In this document: piece after piece, positions 45,794-58,284 of the stretch
How positions within the stretch are numbered: the stretch's first letter is position 1
How the letters are laid out: each line of letters opens with the position of its first letter
Source: Phragmites australis
Taxonomy: Eukaryota > Streptophyta > Magnoliopsida > Poales > Poaceae
NCBI RefSeq assembly: GCF_958298935.1
Contig: NC_084932.1
Coordinates: forward strand, 14,301,501 to 14,365,500
Length of the DNA: 64,000 bases
Direction of reading: 5' to 3'
The notes under the pieces: generated by a model
The model's database searches: none
What the model was told of the DNA's origin: nothing
What the model saw: only the letters and a program-made list of their open reading frames with translations
Program-made: the position numbers and the translations under genes

Positions 45794-47060
45794 ATAACGA
45801 AGTCCGGTCTTCAACGCGCAAGTGACAAGGCCCCTTCGACACCATACTTCAGGGTCAATCGGTGCATCGACGAACAGATCGGGCGTCTGGTGGAGAAGGG
45901 TTGGATTCGCCAAACCAATGACGCCTGGGTGCCTTCTCCCGAGGAGTCTACCTAGCAGCCACGCAAGGACGAAGTTGTGGTCTTCCTTGAATTTTTTGCG
46001 GCCGGCCTTTGCTTCCCATGGATAGCTATGGTGGCCTGTGTCTTGGATCGGTATAAATTGGAGATTCAACAGCTAATGTAGAACGCCATCGTCTGCCTTT
46101 CTACCTTTGCGTGGGCCTAGTAGTCTCAAGGTCAGCAACCTAGCTCCTTAGCCTTTGCGTACCTCCACTACACGCATTTTCAGCCGAATGAGGTGCAGGT
46201 GAACACAAAGGAGTGTGACGCATCATATGGCAGCGTCTTGTTCGTTCCCCTAGGGGGGTGGTGGTGCCTGTTAAGGCTCAACGGAACCAATGGGGTAACG
46301 ATTGGACTGAATTCTGGTTCTACCATCATGTTCCTAAAGGATTGAAGATGTTCTCCAACGCTAATGAAACCCTTATCCGAAGGAGGCCTGAGGTGTTCAC
46401 ATCCATCATCAAGGCGAGGGACCAAGCCATTGCGATGATCTCAGAACGCCTTGTTTTCCATGATCTCATCGAGGAATACTATGGGGCTGGTGTTGGGCCG
46501 CTCTCCTTTGATTGGAAGTTTGACGAGCCACCTTCAGAATCCTCAGATGAGCTACAGTTTTTCAAGATTCATCTTGAAGGGGTGCGGGGTAGGCCTGTAT
46601 CCCCTTTGATATGGTTTTCGATGAATTGTTTGGAATGCTTATTTTCTTTGTTTCAGGGAGCACCGAGGGGGTTGAGGCAGACACGGGGGTGCTGCGTAGG
46701 TCATATACGCAGCTCGAGCATTACGAATTACTCAGAAAGGTTAAGGGTCTGCGACTTCGCGTAACTTTCTTATATTACTAATTTGTTTCTGGTGTGTTTG
46801 ACCTTATGCCTTGTTTTGTAGCAGAGAGCACCTCTCCCCGCGACCCCCAACACAGTTCGGCCTAGGGAAAGATAAGGTGCTGATGGGGACACTCGATATG
46901 CCACAGCCGATCGGCAGCGCTTCGACCTCCAAAGGTTTTGACCATGCTGACCTCTTCAGGAGGCCAGTCACCTCGAAGGCCCTTCTCGTGCTCAGTGAAT
47001 CAGCTCAGCATACCAAGGCTAAGGTGATGCTTCACCTCCTTCGTTCTGATGTACCATCTC
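45794..47060 (+). pseudogene. Antisense Transposase_28-like ORF (43-kb element)
   Basis: The frame opens at an ATA, with KSGLQRASDKAPSTPYF, CIDEQIGRLVEKGWIRQTND, a stop, then DEVVVFLEFFAAGLCFPW, VACVLDRYKLEIQQL, LAFAYLHYTHFQPNEVQVNT and DWTEFWFYHHVPKG. The FLEFF…F block and the W-x-x-x-F-F segment match the PF04195-type family seen at 26.7 and 34.0 kb. An intron-like gap runs from GTAGGC (about 46,590) to TTTGTTTCAG (46,656), giving an exon with YTQLEHYELLRKVKGLRLR that ends at GTAACT near 46,760, then another acceptor near 46,824. Homology fades after 47,060. Two stops and the lost ATG mark decay. Confidence 0.6.
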
Positions 47061-47690
47061 ATTATCTCATTGACATGAGTCATTTTTTACATCTGTTTTC
47101 AGATCATTATACATGCAAGCTGTTACAATTCCCATTTTTTCATCATTTGTGCACATTGCATACCATTAATTTCCCATTTTGTACCATTTTACACTTTTTG
47201 ATCTTTCTACACAGGTCGGTGCGACAAGGCGCTTTTTCATCTAAAATGGATGGCTTCAGCGACAAATCTTGCATATCGGGACTGCTCTAAAACATCAAGT
47301 GCAAGCTATAATCATGGAGGACTAAACTGCAATGAAATTTGAGCTTTAGAGATCAAGAATACAAGAATTTAAGTGCAGCAAAGGGCCTGTTGGTAGTTTC
47401 CAAATGCTTGAAGGGAGAAATCAGAAAATTAAGCAAAAATCCCCAATTATAAAGACCTAGCCGCACAGTACAATCTGGGAGAACAGCCACCACTTCTTTT
47501 CTTCTCCCTCTCCTCTCCATCCTCATACCTGAGCTACTCCAACACCAGATTTCCACAAAATTTCTGCATCTCTCCATCACCCCATCCCCACAACCCCTCC
47601 TCTCTGCTCCCCTTCTCTAGGCTGCTAGTACTCACAACTCCCCCATGCCCAGACATATACGCATACGTACACATATAAAAAAAAGAAAGG
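47061..47690. other. No recognisable gene
   Basis: Mixed AT-rich sequence without domains. Confidence 0.4.
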
Positions 47691-48189
47691 GGAGCTCAGC
47701 CTGTCTTTGGGCCGGCCCGGCCCACTCCCTCCTCCCCTTTTTCTGCGTGGCCCAACTGGCCAGCCCGCTCCCCCCTTTATCCCCTCCCCCACGGCAACCC
47801 TAGGGAGGGGACCGGCTTTTATGCATCCTTCTCCCTACAACCTCCTTCGCCCTTCTCAGCTCCTCGCGCCTCCTCGCGCGTCGCTCGCCTTGCTCCCTCA
47901 ACTGCGCCGCCGTGTGCGTGCCCAGCCAAGCCAGCTCTTTCCTGTCCCTTGTGCACCCCAGTTCTCTCCACTCCCTAGCGCACCCGAGCCGCTCGGCCCT
48001 CTCCAAGCTGCGCCACCCCGTGAGCCACTCGAGCACGCCGCCGCCTCTGGCCAAACCCGCTGCAACACCTCCCTCATCCCTATCCCCAATCCCTCTCTAT
48101 CCTAATTTGATTTTGAGTTTCAGTCGGTTTTATCTCACCGCTAATCCCTCGGATCCCAAACCACTAAGCTCAATCCTTATCTCTTCGTC

Positions 48190-48362
48190 CTTGAGCTATA
48201 AAGGGGGGAGGAGACCGGAGAGAGAGGGGGGACTGTAGAGAGAGAGAGGAGATCAGCGAGAGGGAGAGAGAAAGAGAGAGCGGATATCGACGAGAGAGAG
48301 AAAGAGAGAGAGAGAAGAGAGAGAGAAAGAGGGGGAGAGAGAAGAGAAGAGAGATAGGGAGG
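48190..48362. repeat. GA-rich microsatellite
   Basis: Almost pure GAGA/GAAAGA-type purine run on the plus strand, with repeats of AGAGAGAGAAAGAGAGAG. Confidence 0.85.
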
Positions 48363-48373
48363 AGGAGCGATTT

Positions 48374-48420
48374 GCCGCCGCCTCAAAAGCTCTACCGCCG
48401 CCTCAAAAGCTCTACCACCG
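48374..48420. repeat. 23-bp duplication beside the GA run
   Basis: GCCGCCTCAAAAGCTCTACC is repeated head to tail in phase. Confidence 0.7.
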
Positions 48421-51057
48421 CCTTTGCTATCGCCGTTGCCGAAGCACCATGGTTGTTGTCCTCCTCGCTGGTGGGTGCCTGCTATAATCCACCTCCTCCT
48501 CTCCTTCTTCTTTGCTACAGACAAGCTCCGGCTGGCCTTCGTGTCGTGACCATCGAGATTTGGTTGGTTGTTTTTTTGCCGTGTGCGTGGGTGGCCATGC
48601 GCCGTCATTTGGGTAGACTGTGCTGTTGGTGGTTTGTCGCCAGTTGGGTGGGATCTATCACCAACAAGTGCATCCATCTTCTCGCCATGTTCTGTGGCTC
48701 CGGCCGGCTTCACGTCGTGGCCATATGAGGTGTGTGGGTGTGCTCCCTGGCCTTCGTGCCATGACCTTCGAGATCTGTTGGCCGTCGTGGTTGTGTTCCG
48801 GCTAGCGCTCGCGCTGTGCCATGGGAGCGTGTGCCCGTGTTCGTGCGGCCTGCTCTTGTTTCTTTCTGATCTCTGGTGAACTCCGGGTGGTCGTGTGTCA
48901 TTGCCATCGAGATGTGTTGGTTATCTCTGGTGCTTTGTGCTCTGTGATAAGCTCTGGTCGGCCTTTGTGCCATGGCCATTGAAGCAGATTGTTCTGGTCA
49001 TGTTGCCATTGAGATGTGGCGGTTCTCTGGTGAACTCTGGCCAGTGCTTGCGCCATGGCCGTCAAGACAAGTTTGTACTCCAGCAAGGTGAATGTGTGAC
49101 CATCTGTCGTTTGGGTGGGTCGCGCCGCCGACGAGGGCGTCCTGTCTCTCATTCTGATGCCACTAGTGTGCTGTGTTTGCAGTGTCACCATGTTGGTGAC
49201 TTGCTTGCAATGCCCCTGTTTTGATCTGGGTGGCATGTGTATTTTGGCACTAATCTCCGTTGCTGGTTGTGTCTGTTCTATGATAGCCAGTGCATTTGGG
49301 ACCGCCATGTGGGTGCTCATGCGTTTGTTCAGGTCACCATTGTTGTGCGTGTGTGTTGTCTGGTTCGCACCACTGCTCTGGTGTTGGTGTCTCTTGACCC
49401 GTGGCTGCATTGATCTGGTGATCCGTCGAGTGCGTCGCCGCCTAGGTGAGCTGTGCCGCCATTGGTTAGATGAGCTGTGCTGCTAGCGTGCGCACTCCGG
49501 CCATGTGTTTTGGAATGCGGGTCCGATAAGCTAATGTGTTGATCTAGTGTATGGGTTCTAGTGGCTGGTGTGGTGCTACTGCCGGTCTATTGCCTGACTC
49601 GTGTGTGCAGTGACTACCTGGTGTTGCTGCCCTCTTCACTGTTTGATGAGATGATGACCTAATATGGGTGTCGTCAGTTAAGCCTGTATCGTTTGACCTC
49701 TCTGTGGCTATCACCCCTTTTCTCTTTTGCCAGCCCTAATCGCTGCCTTTGTTATGTTATCACTGGTGGCATGTTTGAGGTGTTTGGCGGCTGCTGTCCT
49801 GGCTATTTATCTCTTGTGGCATGTAACTGGCATTGGGCTGCTCAGTTGCCTCTTGTTGTGGCGGCTTGATGCTACTGGTATTGGCCCTGCTGCGTCGATA
49901 GCCTAATGTTGGTGGGGAGTTGTGGTGATTTGGCCCTGTTAGGAGCCCTATTGCCATATGACTAGTTGTTGGCTCGTCCCCTATTGATTAATGGCTACCT
50001 GGTGATGCATGTGCCCTTCTATTGATTAATGGCTAGCTGATGATGCTTGTGCCTTGAAGCTGGTTTGTGGTGCCTCAGCCCTTCTGTTGAGTTGATGACC
50101 TGACTGATCTTTGTTTGCGGCTTAATGCTTGAGACGGTGCCTGCCCTACTGTCACCTTCGTGATTACCTTTGCCTATGTGGCTTGTTGCCAGTATGGTTG
50201 GGTTGCCTTGTTGCCTTCGGAGACGGCCGATGAGGATGAGTCCAAGGCCCGAGGGGGTTTAGTGAGCTAAGCATGGCGTTGGGCTCCTGGCCGCGGCCGT
50301 GTTGCCACACCGGTTGTAGCTATGCGTCATGTTGTGCTCCTAGCTCGCCTCGATTACCCACTATTCTGAGGCTCTTTAGCTGATGATGACCTGGGATACA
50401 TAAACAGTCCAAAATCTCATGTTAGACTGGTATCCTTTCTCTACCATTTTTTGATTTCTAGCGCTTACTTGGCTTGGTCTGTGATGTATGTGACTACAGC
50501 CTTGCAGACTCAGAGATGACCTACTGACGACCAGTGCAAATCAGCTTAATCAGAGGTTGTCTGGGAGAGCCAGACGTAATTAACCGACGGCCTCACGAGG
50601 CCCCGGGAACCAGAAGACACAATCGCTAGAAGTAGTCAGATAGCGTGTACGTTGTATTCGTGTGCGTGACACTGTATTCATATGAAACTGTACTTTATGA
50701 ATTCGAGATTGAATGAATAAAATTACGTGTTTTGATTACAATTGTTTCTTGTCCTTCGTATACAATGGTATACTGGCACGCCCTGCAATTGTTATATTCA
50801 AGTTATATAAATACGAAGGTCGAGTTTCGAATCCGCGAAACACCCATCACCAAGTTCACCACCTACAGGATCGAAGCCCCACCTTATTCTTGCTGTTGAA
50901 CGCCAAGGAGGATGTGCTACTGCTGGTCTGCTACATCTACTTCCCCTGCTTCTTACAAGAGCACTTGTTTTACACCAAGGAAGAGGACAACTTGTTGCTG
51001 CTCTAGTCCCCCTACAACATCTATAGCAGATGTTCTTCTTCCTGGGCACCAAGCTGC

Positions 51058-52637
51058 TGTGGGAAACGGGCAAGCTATGCTAGTCTAAAATAAAAAATTT
51101 CTACCACATTTATCTAGAAAATCATGCTAGTAGGAGATCATAGATCGTTACCGCTCGACACATAGTGCAGCGGAAGAAGAGTTGGAGTAGACTGATCCAA
51201 CGTCATGCGCGTCAAACTCCTCGAGCAGTTTCTCGATCAGATCCGTGACCAGCCCCGCGCAGGTGGTCACGCTCCTCGACCAACTCTGAGCAGGTGGTCG
51301 TGCTCCTCGACAACCTCCAAGCAGGTGGTCGTGCTCCTCGACTAACTCCGAGCAAGTGGTCGTGCTCTTTGACCAACTCCGAGCAGGTGCTGTTCAACTT
51401 GCTGAGAAGATCAGCGCCGCAATAGCAACAGCGCCTCTACGGTATCCACACATACTGGACAGAAACGCCGAGCGCCGATGTGCTAGCACCACATATGTGG
51501 CTAGGGTTTTGGGAGATCGTATGGAAGGCTGCGGCTAGGGATTCAGAGTGGCTCAACCTCAGCACACCCTACCCACACCTCTCGTTATATAGAGCTCGCC
51601 AATGGGCTCCCATGTTGGAAGCCCTTTAGAACTCTAACTTCTTATGGATCATAATCCATCAAAACCCATATATAAATCCAATTCACATGTTTTGTTCTAA
51701 CCCATTAAGTGTGTGACCCGTTAGGTACATGTACAAACAGCTACAACTCGAAAACCCTTTCCAAACCAAAATTAATAGCGATCCCTCGCAGGACATGTTG
51801 ACTCCCGAGCATACAGAAAAGATCATATCGGCTGAACCTTGATATACACATGCATCGATACTTTCGCCTCACAATACCAGTCAAGCTCAAGGCGAGATAC
51901 GTGCCACCCTTGTGATAGTCCGACCATTCACTCGATCAAGTAGTGGATTCATCATGGTTAACTCTTTAATCATATTGGCATGGTCATACACTTTCTCAAT
52001 CTAACTACCTCGAGGGGCACAGAGATATCTCTCCCGTTATCAAGGACTCTCCCGTTATCAACGAGGGGCAAATTCTATCTTGATTGCTCATACCCCACGA
52101 CATATTTCATGATAAACCTAAAAACTACTTTTATGACTATCCAGTTATGGAATAGCGTTTGACAACCTCAAAATATACCACTACACATTTTGGGAATCGA
52201 TCAAAATATGCCACTACACATTTTGGGAATCAATGACGATCTCAGGTCTAAGAATCCTGCAGGTACACCATTTAAGATAACAACTGATGGTACATCATAA
52301 ATAACAATCCTAACAGTATCTCAAGGTGGGTCTATCCAACATCATGTTCTCTAACATAAATATTCACATTATTAACTTGGTATCTCTATACATATGATCC
52401 ATAAAACGTGATCATCAATTAATACATGTGCTGGTTTTATATATCACCATAATAATATGCGACCAGTGATCGACTAAGAATAACATCTTGATATAAACAA
52501 AGAGTTTCATAAACAAGTCACATACTTGTCAATCTATATGATACTCATTCTTGGAATAACACATTATTCGGTAGTACATGAACATAGACGTGTGATACAA
52601 TTATCTCTATTATTGCCTCTAGGGTATATCACCTTCA
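51058..52637 (-). repeat. Angela/BARE-type copia LTR
   Basis: On the minus strand it starts TGAAGGTGATATACCCTAGA then GGCAATAATA, close to the BARE/Angela LTR start, and it carries TTCTTAGTCGATCACTGG and GGATAGACCCACCTTGAGAT blocks also seen at 4,172–4,657. A TATA (CTCTATATAACGAG, about 51,581–51,594) marks the promoter. The left end at TGTGGGAAACGG (51,058) gives TG…CA ends but is uncertain. It contains a 31-bp minisatellite. Confidence 0.7.
51259..51382. repeat. 31-bp minisatellite, four copies
   Basis: Units start at 51,259, 51,290, 51,321 and 51,352 with GCAGGTGGTC(A/G)(C/T)GCTCCTCG. It lies within the Angela-type LTR, downstream of its TATA. Confidence 0.9.
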
Positions 52638-53679
52638 GCTGCAACCTCTACAAACATTGGATTTGCATCTTGCAATTTACCTACATCCATATCTCTCTCA
52701 TGTTCTTTTTTTTTTACTTGATCTTAATTCTGTATAACTATGAGCAATTTTGTGAGATTGAATGCTTGTGCTTGTAAGTTGGATGGCGTTGATCTGTTCA
52801 TAGAGGTAGAAAGGATAATTTCTGCGATATCTGTTTCTTAAAATTAGGAGGATCTTGATCTATTATTCTGGTAATTTTCCTGTAGTTGTTTGATGTCCTG
52901 CTGTTAGTTGAATCTCAGTTTAGTATCTGCAGTAGCTTTCTAATTTTAGTATTTCATTTCTGTATTTTTCTTTCGTAGTATTCACTAGCAGCTCTTTTCT
53001 TGTTTGATTGTAGCATCATTATTTCAGTTTGATTTTTTTCTGCATGTGGTAGTTCTAAATAACATTCTTAAAAACCTAAAAAAATATTAATCTTGCTGTT
53101 TGTCCTGTAGAGTAGTTAGTACCAGCTCGCTGTATTTTTCTTTGCTTGACTGTGTGATAGGAGTAGGAGGTTTGTGTAGAAGAAGCAGTAGCACTATTAT
53201 TAGTTTTAGTTGCCCCGTAGCTTGAGTTAGTCTAGAACCTCGTTTTCTCTCTTAATCTCTCTATGTGATCTCCTCCTATTCTTTTTAATCTGTATCTTCT
53301 CTATTTATCTATTTCTCTCTTTCTCTATATTTCCCTTCTTTTCTATTTCTTTGCTAATCTGCCTTTTCTATATCTCTATCTGTTTCCTCGTTCTTTCATC
53401 TCTCATATGAAATCCTCCATTTTTATTCAAATCCCTTTCTCTCTTTGGTGTCTCATCATTCCTTTCTCTTATCCCTAGCCTACCTCAGTTGGTTTTGTAG
53501 TTTCTATTTGGAGTTTCTTATCGCTTTCAGTGTAGTTCCTTCTCCAACAGTTTCGTTTGACCTAGCTTTATTTAAGTGTGTTTACAAGTACTCTAGTCCC
53601 TGTGGAGATCAGGACACTCGCCGCCATTGCAGTGGCACCCGTACTCTTGTGGGGTACACTATTAGGCACATCAAGTAAT
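52638..53679 (+). other. T-rich LTR/leader end of the Athila-like element
   Basis: T-rich sequence (TTCTCTCTTTCTCTATATTT and similar) leads to a typical gypsy LTR end (CCTGTGGAGATCAGGACACT, GTGGGGTACACTATTAGG) directly before the primer-binding site. Its left limit is not visible. Confidence 0.45.
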
Positions 53680-53697
53680 TGGCGCCGTTGCCAGGGA
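53680..53697 (+). other. Primer-binding site, Asp-tRNA type
   Basis: TGGCGCCGTTGCCAGGGA matches the well-known TGGCGCCGTTGCCGGGGA site of Athila/Tat gypsy elements with one change. Confidence 0.85.
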
Positions 53698-53868
53698 TTA
53701 GATATTGGTGATAGCGCTAGAGTAGAGACTAGGTCATTTGTTTTAGTTTTCCCCTTCGTGATCCTGTTTTCCCCTTCTTTGCTTCTTATCTGTCTTCAAA
53801 TGTATCCCTTGGCATAGTGACTCTTCACTTGTTCCATTTCATCCTGAGATTGAGCGTTCATTTCGGAA

Positions 53869-55905
53869 ATGTTGAAGCTGAACCGTTTAATCAAGGAAGC
53901 AACTATGGGTGAGCCAATTCAGGAACCTCTTATTCGTTATCTTTGGGCCCCTAGAAACCAAGGTACCACACCTGGTGGTGTTCAGCCAACTATTGAGGCC
54001 AACAACTTTGAACCGAAGCCAGCTTTGATCAATACGGTCTAGCAGACCAGGTTTGGTGGTTCTCCCACTGAGGACCCCAATGAGCATATCTGGACTTTCC
54101 TTGAATATTGTGATACTTTGAAGTGTAATGGTGTATCTCGAGATGCTATCAAACTCAGGTTGTTTCCATTCTCTTTACGAGATGGAGCCAAGATGGGGTA
54201 TTACTCTTTGCAGTTAGGATCAGCCCGCACATGGGATGAGCTTGCACAAAGTACATCCACCTCTCAGCAGGATGACATAGCTTCTATTAAGGAAATGCTT
54301 TTTAGGTTGGGATCCCAAATAGGAGATACCAAAGCTCGGATGAGTGAGATGTCTTCTCTCAAGACAGAGGTGCATGATCTTAAAGATTCATTGTGTACAC
54401 TTACTGCTCGTATGGAGAGCTTGACAACAAAGAAGAGATGCATGGAGGAGCCAGAAATTGTCACTCTTACTAAAGAATGCAATACTATTATTCATAATAA
54501 GCTACCGCCTATGTTAGATGACCCTGGCCACTTTTGCATTCCTTGTGTAATCAGTGCAAAGAGGTTTCAAGCCTTGTGCAATCTAGGATCCAGCGTGAGC
54601 ATCATACCACTCTGTATGTGGTGCTCTACCATTAGGTGACTTACGGCAGACTGCCATGACTTTGCAGCTAGCTGATTGCACTTTTCGCTATCCGGCAGGG
54701 ATATTGGCTGATGTCCCTATATCGTGGTTGCATCCTTTGCTTTCTCTGTAGATTTTTTGGTCTTGGAGATGGAAGATAACAATGAGTCAATTATCTTGGG
54801 AAGACCAGCCCTAGCTACAGTAGGGCTATCATTGATGTTAAGGACTCTAAGCTCACACTTCAATTTGGAGATGAAAAGTTGTCTTTTGATATGAGGCATC
54901 CTACATCTACCTCCTTGTCCAGACCATTGCTTCCCTACTGATGTGATTGATAAGTGTGTCACTGAAGCATACTTGAGTAATCAGGAGCAGCCACTATTTG
55001 AAGATGGAAAGTCTTGTTCTTTGTGAGGAGCACACATGTTCTGATCCATTTCTTGTTTCATCCATTGACTCAAGGTACTTCTGCTGCTAGTGATCCAACA
55101 CTTTCTCTAGCTCCAAATGTAGATCTGAAACCTCTCCCAAAGCACTTGAGATATGCTTTTCTTGGATCAGCAAAAACTAACCCTATTATTGTGAGTGCTC
55201 ATTTGAATTCTGTTGAGGTTGAGCAACATCTTGGGGTGCTATGTTGGTATTGTTCCGTCATATGATATTCCATAAATGATATGAAGGGTATTGATCCTTC
55301 TATCTGCTCACACAGGATCTATAGTGAGGATGGTTGTAAACCAACTCGTGAGTACCAGCATAGGCTTAATCCTCATTTGCGGGAGGTAGTGAAGAAGGAA
55401 ATATTTAAGCTTCTTAAGGCTGATGTCATTTATCCTATGTCTGATAGTAAATGGGTGAGGCCCAATTCATATTGTTCCTAAGAAAGATGGCATGATTGTT
55501 GTCCCCAATGACAAAGGAGAGCTGATATCCACTAGGACTGTTACGGGTTGGCGTATGTGCATTAATTACTAGAAGTTAAACAAGGCCACTCGAAAGGATC
55601 ATTTCCCCGTGCAATTTATTGATCAAATGCTTAAGAGGTTAGCATTCCATTGTTTCTTTTTCTACCTCGATGGATACTCAGGTTTCCTACAGATTCCAAT
55701 TCATCCCTCTGATCAAGAGAAAACCACATTCACTTGTCCATATGGCACCTGTGCTTATAGGAGGCTTCTTTTTGGATTGTATAATGCCCCTGCGACGTTT
55801 TAGCGTTGTGTAATGTCCATCTTTTCAGACCTCATTGAGAGAATCATGGAGGTTTTTATGGATGACTTCACTGTAGATGGGCATTCCTTCAATGATTGTT
55901 TAGTT
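53869..55905 (+). pseudogene. Athila-like Ty3/gypsy gag–protease–RT remnant
   Basis: Gag starts near 53,869: NNFEPKPALI, FGGSPTEDPNEHIWTFLEYC, LRLFPFSLRDGAK. A jump after TWDELAQ leads to a coiled linker (SSLKTEVHDLKDSL) and the protease core with LPPMLDDPGHFCIPC and ALCNLGSSVSIIP, where the catalytic Asp is Asn. After several breaks RT appears: YQHRLNPHLREVVKKEI, LLKADVIYPMSDSKWV, then FIDQMLKRLA, YLDGYSGFLQIPIHPSDQEK, FGLYNAPATF, a stop, and VFMDDFTV with the catalytic DD. It stops after HSFNDCL. Most of gag, RNase H, integrase and the 3' LTR are missing. Confidence 0.85.
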
Positions 55906-55992
55906 AACTATTGGCGGAAGAAAATATCTTCCATAAATAAGTACGGTGAGAACACAGTGACACGAATGACTCAAACTTGGAGAAGAAATAGA

Positions 55993-56480
55993 CACTACGT
56001 AAGAAACCAGCAAAGGAAAAACCATATTAGTGACGGCTGCTCAACACTATTAGTGACGGGTCCAATAAGGGGGCGAGAACTCAATCTTCCAAGGCATTTT
56101 TGGCCTCAAAAAATTCTCCAAACAAAGTGAGAGAGAAACGAATGCAACTTTTTTGTACATGTCCGTAGAGTCATAAAACGTCGAAATCGGAGTCCATATG
56201 CAAAATTTATGCCCGTTTTATTGAATGCACTCCGGGTCACCTATTAAATTATAACCCTCGACGAAATTTGACAAAATTAATCATTAGTGACATGTCATGG
56301 TTATGACATATCACTAATGACCTTCGGTAAAGAAGGTTAAAAGGATAAAATTTTCGGTTTCTATCATAACTACGTGATAGTAGAGATGGTAAGGTGGCTA
56401 CAAACACGAGGAGGAGGTCGCGGATTCGATTCCAATGGAATGCAAACTTGAAAACAAAGTGAAAAAAGCGTGGCTTGTGA
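55993..56480 (+). mobile_element. CACTA-type transposon fragment
   Basis: CACTACGTAAGAAACC at 55,993 resembles the CACTACAAGAAA terminus of CACTA elements. It is followed by subterminal repeats ATTAGTGACGG (56,026; 56,049) and, near 56,281–56,320, ATTAGTGACATGTCATGG with its inverse CATATCACTAATGACC. No matching right terminus was found, so this is a partial or eroded copy. Confidence 0.5.
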
Positions 56481-56524
56481 GGCATATGGGATGGACCTGC
56501 GTTGGGATGGCTCAGTGTAGGGAT

Positions 56525-57420
56525 TGGTGACACCATAAGAAGGGGGTGAATTAGGGCACTTAGAACTATTTCAGCTCCAAAAAATAACACAAGATAAACC
56601 TATATCAATTTCTATCTAAATATGCTCTAGATTTATTTAGTGTGTCTACTTTACGGACCAAAGCGCTTGCAACCTATCTAAGAAGGTAAATTGCAAGTAA
56701 ATAAATGTGGAAACGTAAATAAGGTAGAGAGAGTGAACTCGACATAAGGAGTTTTTTTCATGGTATCGATGGCATGAATGCCACCCTTAATCTACGTTGG
56801 AGCTCCACAAAGGATACGCTCTTAGTCGCCACCCGGTCACGGCACTTGACCCACCAAGCTACCAAGGTAAGGTTTCACCACTAGCCTCTCTTCTGGTTCC
56901 TTAATGCCGTGATCACTTCGGAGCTTGAGCCACCAAGGTAAGGGTCTCCGTGTCCCTGTACACTCTTTTCGTCACCGCTCCACACCAAGTTGGAGTGTCA
57001 ACAAGCTTGAGCAACTTTGGCTCAAGTTGCCGGCGAGTCACCAATACTCTAAGACGCTGGTGTACCAAGGGGTACAAGCTTGGATCACTCCTTGATCTAC
57101 TCTCTAGGTAGCAATCACCTAGCAACACACTCTCTAGGCCTATAAGCACTAACCACTCTCTAATCTTGTGTTTAATTTCTTTGGATGATCACTTTAAGCA
57201 CATTGGTGGTTTGGATATCTTCTCAGGTGTATATGAATTTCTCTAGACTCCAGGTGCACGTCACTCTTTTAAATGACTGAGTGGAGGGGTATTTATAGCC
57301 TCAAACCCGCGCACTAGCCGTTAACCCAATGGTTCTGAAGAGTTGTTAACATCAGATGATCCGGTGAGTATACTCTCACAAACTATCTGTTGGAACCCCA
57401 CTCAAGCCACTATGGACACT
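56525..57420 (+). repeat. SIRE-like copia LTR fragment, second copy
   Basis: Direct-orientation match to 4,780–5,350, extended to the right by CAACAAGCTTGAGC and TAGCCGTTAACCCAATGG, and a CAGATGATCCGGTGAG motif of the type repeated at 2,150–2,640. Confidence 0.55.
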
Positions 57421-58284
57421 GGACACTCAGGTGTATACTACATCTTCATCACTGGACATTTCAGTGTAAGTACTTAGGATATGTTTCATAATATTAGTTG
57501 TCATATTATGCAAATCAAAAAACATGTTGTTTTACATATTTTGATGAAATGCCTTCAAGAGCTGAGATAAGCCGCTATTCGGGTACATACGACATATGCA
57601 CAGTCAATTTTCTAGATTGCCCATCCGAGAATTCTTCCCCAATAACCAGTTAGGGGCTTCATGTATACTAGGACTACAAAACTTTTCGTGCACACCATAT
57701 TTCTAACGAGAAGGGAAGAACCTTATCGTGTCCCCGAGTGCTTGAAAGCTAAGACATTTTTTGCTCGAAGTCTGACCTAAGGTAATCATGATGAACATCT
57801 CAATAAGAGATCCCGAAACTCCCTAAGCTACTCGGAAGAAAGAAAGGCCAAATATTTGTTTGAATGTTCCTTGTATCCATAGTCATACATAGGCATTGTA
57901 GTAGAAATAGGATTGTTTCATTTAACAAAATTTTGAGCTTTTTCTAGATAAGCTAAGAGGATTACATGGAGTCCTAAAGATGTACTCAACACCGTGTTGT
58001 AAATGGAAGGAGCAACTTCCCTCACTCTCTCCATTCATCGACACTAATGGAGAGGATGAGGTCATCGGTGAGACCCTAGCTCCCTTCTAAACTCGTTAGT
58101 GTTGCTACCCGACCATCAGCATCTTTGTGACGATGAGTTTGGGAGAGGCATTAGCCCTCCCCTGAACTCATCGGTGTTGCTCCCTAACTGGCATGACTCG
58201 AGGACGAAGGGGATGAAGCGACAATAGCCTTGTCGTCTTTAACATAGATGTTGTCAGGTGCCTCCTCTTCCTCCACCTCAGCCG
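57421..58284. other. No clear gene; probably internal sequence of element 3
   Basis: The minus strand would continue the antisense ORF of the 58.7-kb element, but no conserved block is readable. Confidence 0.35.

Larger units (their letters stand above)
47691..50790 (+). other. GC-rich non-coding stretch, possible long LTR or LARD part
   Basis: Begins with a C-rich segment (GGGCCGGCCCGGCCC), passes a GA-rich microsatellite and then a 1-kb zone of imperfect repeats of the form CTCCGGCCGGCCTTCGTGCC / ATGGCCATYGAGATNTG near 48,520–49,070. A duplicated CTATTGATTAATGGCTA lies near 49,980–50,030. Long frames here are due to composition and carry no domain. A 3'-end-like TGAATGAATAAAATTACG lies near 50,712. 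Similar leader/LTR sequence is common in large plant retrotransposons; the assignment is a guess. Confidence 0.3.

Noticed and set aside
48177..49486. Several open frames over 100 codons on both strands
   Set aside because: They lie in GA-rich or repeated GC-rich sequence, overlap one another on both strands and show no domain.
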